Of a stretch of DNA of 64,000 nucleotides, positions 59,779 to 64,000 are shown piece after piece. The translations under genes were made by a program, and so were the position numbers. Every line of letters starts with the position of its first letter. Within the stretch, counting starts at the first letter, position 1. The DNA comes from Labyrinthula sp. Ha (lineage: Eukaryota > Sar > Bigyra > Labyrinthulida > Labyrinthulaceae): NCBI GenBank assembly GCA_015227615.1, contig JAALGZ010000010.1:62001-126000 (forward strand). The letters run 5' to 3'. The notes beneath the pieces are model-generated. The model had not been told where the DNA came from. It saw only the letters and a program-made list of their open reading frames with translations, and ran no database searches.

Positions 59779-60040
59779 TGTTAGTTCAAGTTTGAAATAT
59801 GAACTAAAATAAATCCTTATTACTAGCTGTTCAAATACTTTAAAAATATGAGTCCCTTGAAATAAGCGGTTAAGCGAATTAAGAATTCTAAGAGAATAAA
59901 AAAAAGAAAACTTATTACTTTATATTTTATTCTACTTTTTAAACAGTAAACTAATTTGAGAATAAGTCAATACAGTTGTCCTTTTTTAAAGTCCGTTGAA
60001 TTTGTAAAAAGAAGTTTATTTTTTGGACTATAAACGAATA
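59779..60040 (+). repeat. 3' LTR of element 4
   Basis: 262 bases, TGTTAGTTCAAG to AAACGAATA, after the purine-rich AAGGATGGGGCAG. It is the uninterrupted version of element 3's 3' LTR. Confidence 0.88.
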
Positions 60041-60044
60041 ATAG

Positions 60045-60199
60045 GCGTGTTTAACGAGAGAGTCTTAACGAGATTTTCTCGAGAAGAATTTTCTCGTTAT
60101 CTTGCAATAGTAAATATTTAGGTAAAATCATTCTCGAGAAGCTTTTGTTATCTCGATAAACACGATTAATATAAGGTTAAAAAAACAAACGTAAAAAAA
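60045..60199. promoter_or_regulatory. Roco promoter region with palindromes, unit 3
   Basis: Identical to 42171-42325, with the TTTCTCGAGAA, TTTTCTCGTTATC and TTCTCGAGAAGC motifs upstream of the Roco ATG. Confidence 0.45.
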
Positions 60200-62854
60200 A
60201 TGTCAATTAAAGCCCCATCAATTAAACAACAATTTAATAACAGAAATCAAAGCAGAAAGTTCATCATTCAATGGTTTATTTATTTCCCCTTATAATTCAT
60301 GGGTCTTATGATGAGAATTACAACCCAATTGAAGGTGAAAGGTTTAGAAAAGAAACAGAAGAGTTTGTTCAAGAAGTGAATGTGCACAAAGAGATTGTGA
60401 TATTGAAGTATTCATATATCTTGTTTTATTCTGTAGATTTTATTTCTGTCCTTTAGATTTTATTGGAAAAAACCTTTCTGTTTGGTTTGAAAAGTTTCCA
60501 AATGTTAAACAACTTGAGTATTTTCTTGTTTTGTTTTTATTTTAGGTTTTTACATTGTCATTTAAACGCCTTTAATTTTATTGGAATGGAAAAAATAAAA
60601 CAAAAGCTAAATATTCAGTCAATAACTTATATTTTTTGTTGTTTTTATGTTTTAGTTTTAAATTTTGCAATATTCCAAAAGATAATTCTCTTTCTAAGTT
60701 TTTGAAAGGACAAAAAATAAAGTCAATAAAGTATCTTTTTTATTTATGTTAATAATAGTTTTAATGAAAATAATATGAAAGAAGAAATACTTGTTAAAAT
60801 GTTGAAGGAAGTTTCAAGAATGAATAGTTTGATAGATATTTTGTATTTTCTTTTCTTTTCTTTATTTCTAGTATTCAAGAAGATAACTTGAGGATTGATA
60901 ACCCGGAAATTACCGCTTTAGCAAGACATTGTTTGGAAAATTTACCTTCTTTGTTGAAGTTTATGTTTATTTTTGTTTTCTTTTGAGTTTTAGTTTGCGA
61001 GTTGGTGAAATAAATATTGAAGAAAACAAAGATGAAGTTCAAGATTCACTTGATAATCATTCTTCCCTGTTTTTGTTTGAATTTGGAAAGAATATTTTCA
61101 ATACTGAAAAGTTAGGAGAAAGACTTAAACATTATGTTTCATTAAAGCTAAAGGATCGATACAATAGAACAACTCTTTTAAATGAATGTCAAGTTCTTTT
61201 TATGGGTGATGGAAGAGTTGGAAAAACTTCTACCATAAGAAGTTTATTTGACAAAAGTTTTTTACTTGATAATAGTTCAACTTTAGTTTTGAATGATATT
61301 GACATATTTTCAATAAACCCAGATAATTATAACTGGAACTCAATATCTAAATATAAACTAAGTATTCAGAGAGTTAAAAATAGTCTTCCCCGTGTTGTTT
61401 ATTATGATTTTGATCCTAATCAAGAAATTGAAACAAAATATAAACTTGATTTTGAAAAAGAACTTCTTTCAAGAACAGTTTCTGATGAAAAGTTTATTGA
61501 ACATATGAAAACAAATAATTTTGTTTTTGCTAAAAATGATATTTATTTTCGTGTTTATGATTTTGGTGGACAAGAAATATTTTCTTCTGTTCATCATATT
61601 TTTATGAACTCAAATTCTCTTTATTTTCTAGTTTTTAATATGACAAAAATATCTCAAAATGATTTATTTAGATTAAAATTTTGGTGTGAAAGTATTTTAA
61701 AAAATACAGAAAAAGCACCAGTTATTTTTATTGGTACATATTTAAGAAGATATAAAAGAAAGAATCTTAAAGATACTAATCTAGAAGGAATACAAAATAA
61801 ACTTCAAAACTTTGTTAACAGTCTTTCTTCTGAGTTAAATATATTGAAAAATGATTTGAATATTTTCTTTCCTGTTGAGAATTCAAATCTAGTTTCTCAA
61901 GAAAAAAAAGATATAAAAGATAAAGTTAGAAGTCTTGTTTCTGGAGCAGCTGGAATTAATAAAGAAAACTTTCTTAACTTTAGAACAGGAACTGCACAAA
62001 TTCTTTTCCTGGATAATTGTCGAGAAGAAACAAATATTATGACTTTGAAAGAATTTGAAGATAAATCTTATTCTTGTGGTTTTGACGATTGGGAAGTTGA
62101 GAAAATGCTTCAAATATATTCAAAAGCTGGTTTAATTTGTTATTTTCCTTATTTAGCTTTGGAAGCAGATGAAAACTATATATTTTTTGCACCTTCTTAT
62201 CTTGCTCAAGCTTTAGGTAAGTTTATAAGAGATCCAAATTTTCATGAACTTGCTTTTAGAATTCCAAGTAATAAATTTTCTTTATATAGAATTTATGTTG
62301 ATAAAGGAAAACTAAATAAAGAACTTTTTAATATTTTATTAAAAGAATATTCTGATAAAGAAAAGAAATATATTTTAAGTTTGGCTTTGAATAGTTTGGT
62401 TTTGATACCTGTAGAAAAAGAAAATGATGTTTTTATTCTTCCTGAATTACTTCCTGAACTAAAGAGAGGAAAAATAAAACCTTCTTTCAGAACTGATATT
62501 CAATTTATTTTCGGAAGGTTTCTTCTTTTATCTACTTTTGTTATTCTTGTAAACTTGTTTAAATCACAAGAAGAAATTACTCAAAGTTTTGTGTATAAAG
62601 GTTTTGCACGTATGATTTTTGGAACTGAATATGTTATTGATATTTTTATATCAAGTGAAAAATCTATAGCTTTCACTTTCGTTCAAAGTAATCATAAAGA
62701 ATATTTGAATAACTTACTTGAAATTATAATACCAAAGTTTAGAAATAGAATCATTGAGGATTTCGAAGTTCTTGATGCAAACAGAGAAGTTATTCCTAAA
62801 CCTACTAAAAAGAGAAATAACTTCTTTAAAAGTTTATTTAATAAGTTTCATTAG
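60200..62854 (+). CDS. LRR-Roc-COR (Roco-family) GTPase, unit 3, chimeric C terminus
   Basis: Exons by homology: 60200-60273, 60303-60407, 60437-60517, 60546-60617 (with the upstream donor), 60656-60730, 60759-60842, 60872-60958 and 60994-62854; about 812 residues if spliced so. It shares with unit 2 the altered first acceptor and fourth donor, so the start may be ATG 60271. Exons 1-5 match unit 2, but exon 6 matches unit 1 (EEILVKMLKEVSRMNSL). Roc P-loop GDGRVGKTS, DFGGQE and COR are intact. After about 62500 the DNA departs from the other copies, yet the protein stays homologous (KGFARMIF versus KGFARIIF) and gains a basic end (KPTKKRNNFFKSLFNKF). This looks like recombination with a different Roco paralogue. 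AATAAA signals follow at about 62906 and 62950. Confidence 0.78.
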
Positions 62855-64000
62855 TTCTTATTGCAAGAAAAATCTTTTGAGAGACTATCTAGTTTTGTAT
62901 TGGAATAAATGTTGTTTATTTATTTTAACTTATGTTTTCTATCTTTTTAAATAAAGAAAACTTTGAAATTATATAACTTTATTCTGGAAAGTTTATTTTA
63001 TTCAGAGCATAAAAAATAATAGTTCAACTATATCTATTGTAAAACAAATATTTTTTTGGTTTAACTCACAGTTTCAATGAAAGTAAGAAAACCATTCAAG
63101 TTTTTCAAAGCAAAAAAACTTTCTTAAATAACCTGTTGGTATGTTTACACAAAAAACATATATTTCCTGAAGATAATGTGATTTAAAAGCTTGATAGAAA
63201 GTCTGATTCAATGAACAAAAACTAAGTATTCATGTTCAAATTTATTCAATATTTAAGTGTTTGCTTATGACAAGGCAAAGTATTACTTTATGTTAAAGAA
63301 GCAATTCCAAACAAAATATATTGTATGATCTACTATCTTTTTTAACTTTATCTTTATTAAACATATAGTTTAAAAAAATCTGTCTTGGATTATTCTGATC
63401 CATTTGTCACCATATAAATCTGAAATAAACCCAATAGACCTTTATAAATACAAAAGTTGCTGTAAACTTCAAAATAAACACTTAGTGTTTTTTCTATTTA
63501 GGAGGCTCAGAAAAAACACATTACGCGTTTCTATTGACCATATTTTATTCCTTACAGCTCCATCTTCCGAATATATCTCAACTCTCTCATTCTCGTTGAT
63601 ATTGTTTTAGCATCTTTAAATACATTTTACGATTATTATTGCGGTTCTTTAAATACAAAATAAAATATTCCTTAACAGATTTTTCTTTTGAAAAAAGTGG
63701 TTTATAATCCATAATGACTGTGTATAAATTATTATCTACTGTATACAAATTACTGCGAAGAGTTGGATATCCGTTTTTCTTATATCAAACTAATAGAAAT
63801 ACAAAACCCTTTTTGTTAATTTGTAAAAAGAACCTTTTCTAATTATTTGATAAAGAATTTATATACCTTGTTTTGTTCTTCTGAATCCATTTATTTTTGC
63901 TTGGAATTACTAATATATTTCTTAAGAGTTGGTTTCTAAATTTTTAGAATATCTTTGTTGATAAGTTAATTAAACTTCTGCAAAAGCTTAATTGGAGTTA
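62855..64000. other. Non-repeated flank right of the array
   Basis: AT-rich DNA unlike the spacer that follows the Roco genes of units 1 and 2. It starts with likely polyadenylation signals of the unit 3 Roco gene. A 68-codon plus-strand frame at 63404-63610 has no supporting feature and is not called. Confidence 0.5.

Larger units (their letters stand above)
52971..60040 (+). mobile_element. LTR element 4: duplicate of element 3 without the LINE (broken)
   Basis: 7.07 kb, same family, site and flanks as element 3. Parts: gag (about 53.3-54.2 kb) with CCHC knuckle CNHCWFYGHRRFKC (about 54.11 kb), protease region (about 54.5-54.8 kb), RT (about 55.4-56.05 kb), RNase H (about 56.37-56.78 kb), integrase (about 57.17-57.67 kb), chromodomain (about 58.15-58.31 kb), SANT-like (about 58.50-58.69 kb) and MT-A70 region with DPPY at 59264-59275 (about 59.17-59.76 kb). 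Broken, with roughly eight to ten breaks, several shared with element 3 and therefore older than the duplication. The two elements differ by a few percent at most. Confidence 0.9.
47425..62500. repeat. Tandem segmental duplication, unit 3 (incomplete)
   Basis: Third copy of the host unit, carrying LTR element 4. Base-level similarity to the other units runs into the last exon of the Roco gene and stops near 62500, just after the shared string AACTGATATT. Beyond that point the reading frame continues with only protein-level similarity to the other copies, and the downstream spacer is absent. The array therefore ends inside a gene. Confidence 0.85.

Noticed and set aside
1-64000. tRNA, rRNA, CRISPR arrays, bacterial operons
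   Set aside because: No tRNA box motifs, rRNA-like or spaced short repeats noticed; all coding features are eukaryotic.

Overview
The window is AT-rich eukaryotic DNA. Spliceosomal GT..AG introns of only about 28-38 bases, LRR-Roc-COR (Roco) genes, LTR retrotransposons and a LINE-type element with an APE endonuclease all point to a nuclear genome. TAA, TAG and TGA all end open frames, so the standard code fits. Introns this short are known from several unrelated lineages (dicyemid mesozoans, Blastocystis, some ciliates), so I do not assign a taxon.

Layout: a host segment of about 10.8 kb is present three times in direct tandem, starting at 1, 17842 and 47425. Once inserted elements are subtracted, copies 1 and 2 measure 10,798 and 10,803 bases. 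The third copy breaks off near 62500 and the last 1.5 kb is not repeated. Each unit holds about 4 kb of non-coding AT-rich DNA, a minus-strand gene with short introns (an unrecognised multi-pass membrane protein), a divergent promoter region with palindromes, a plus-strand LRR-Roc-COR gene of eight exons, and about 2.5 kb of spacer.

Four LTR elements of one lineage sit in the array. Element 1 (5237-12275) lies in an exon of the minus-strand gene of unit 1. Element 2 (17961-25824) lies near the start of unit 2 and looks whole. Elements 3 (31259-42166) and 4 (52971-60040) are duplicated copies of one insertion in the divergent promoter of units 2 and 3. A non-LTR retrotransposon (38265-42097) is nested in the 3' LTR of element 3. 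All four LTR elements have 4-base target duplications, LTRs that begin TGT and end AATA, and a palindrome at the 5' LTR/internal junction.

The main discovery is that this Ty3/gypsy-like lineage carries, downstream of integrase, a chromodomain, a Myb/SANT-like helical domain and an MT-A70-family adenine methyltransferase (DPPW or DPPY motif). It is a reader plus writer module on a retroelement, parallel to the cytosine methyltransferases known in some other retrotransposons. The second theme is the Roco array: leucine-rich repeats encoded one per exon between phase-2 micro-introns, with exon variants shuffled between tandem copies.
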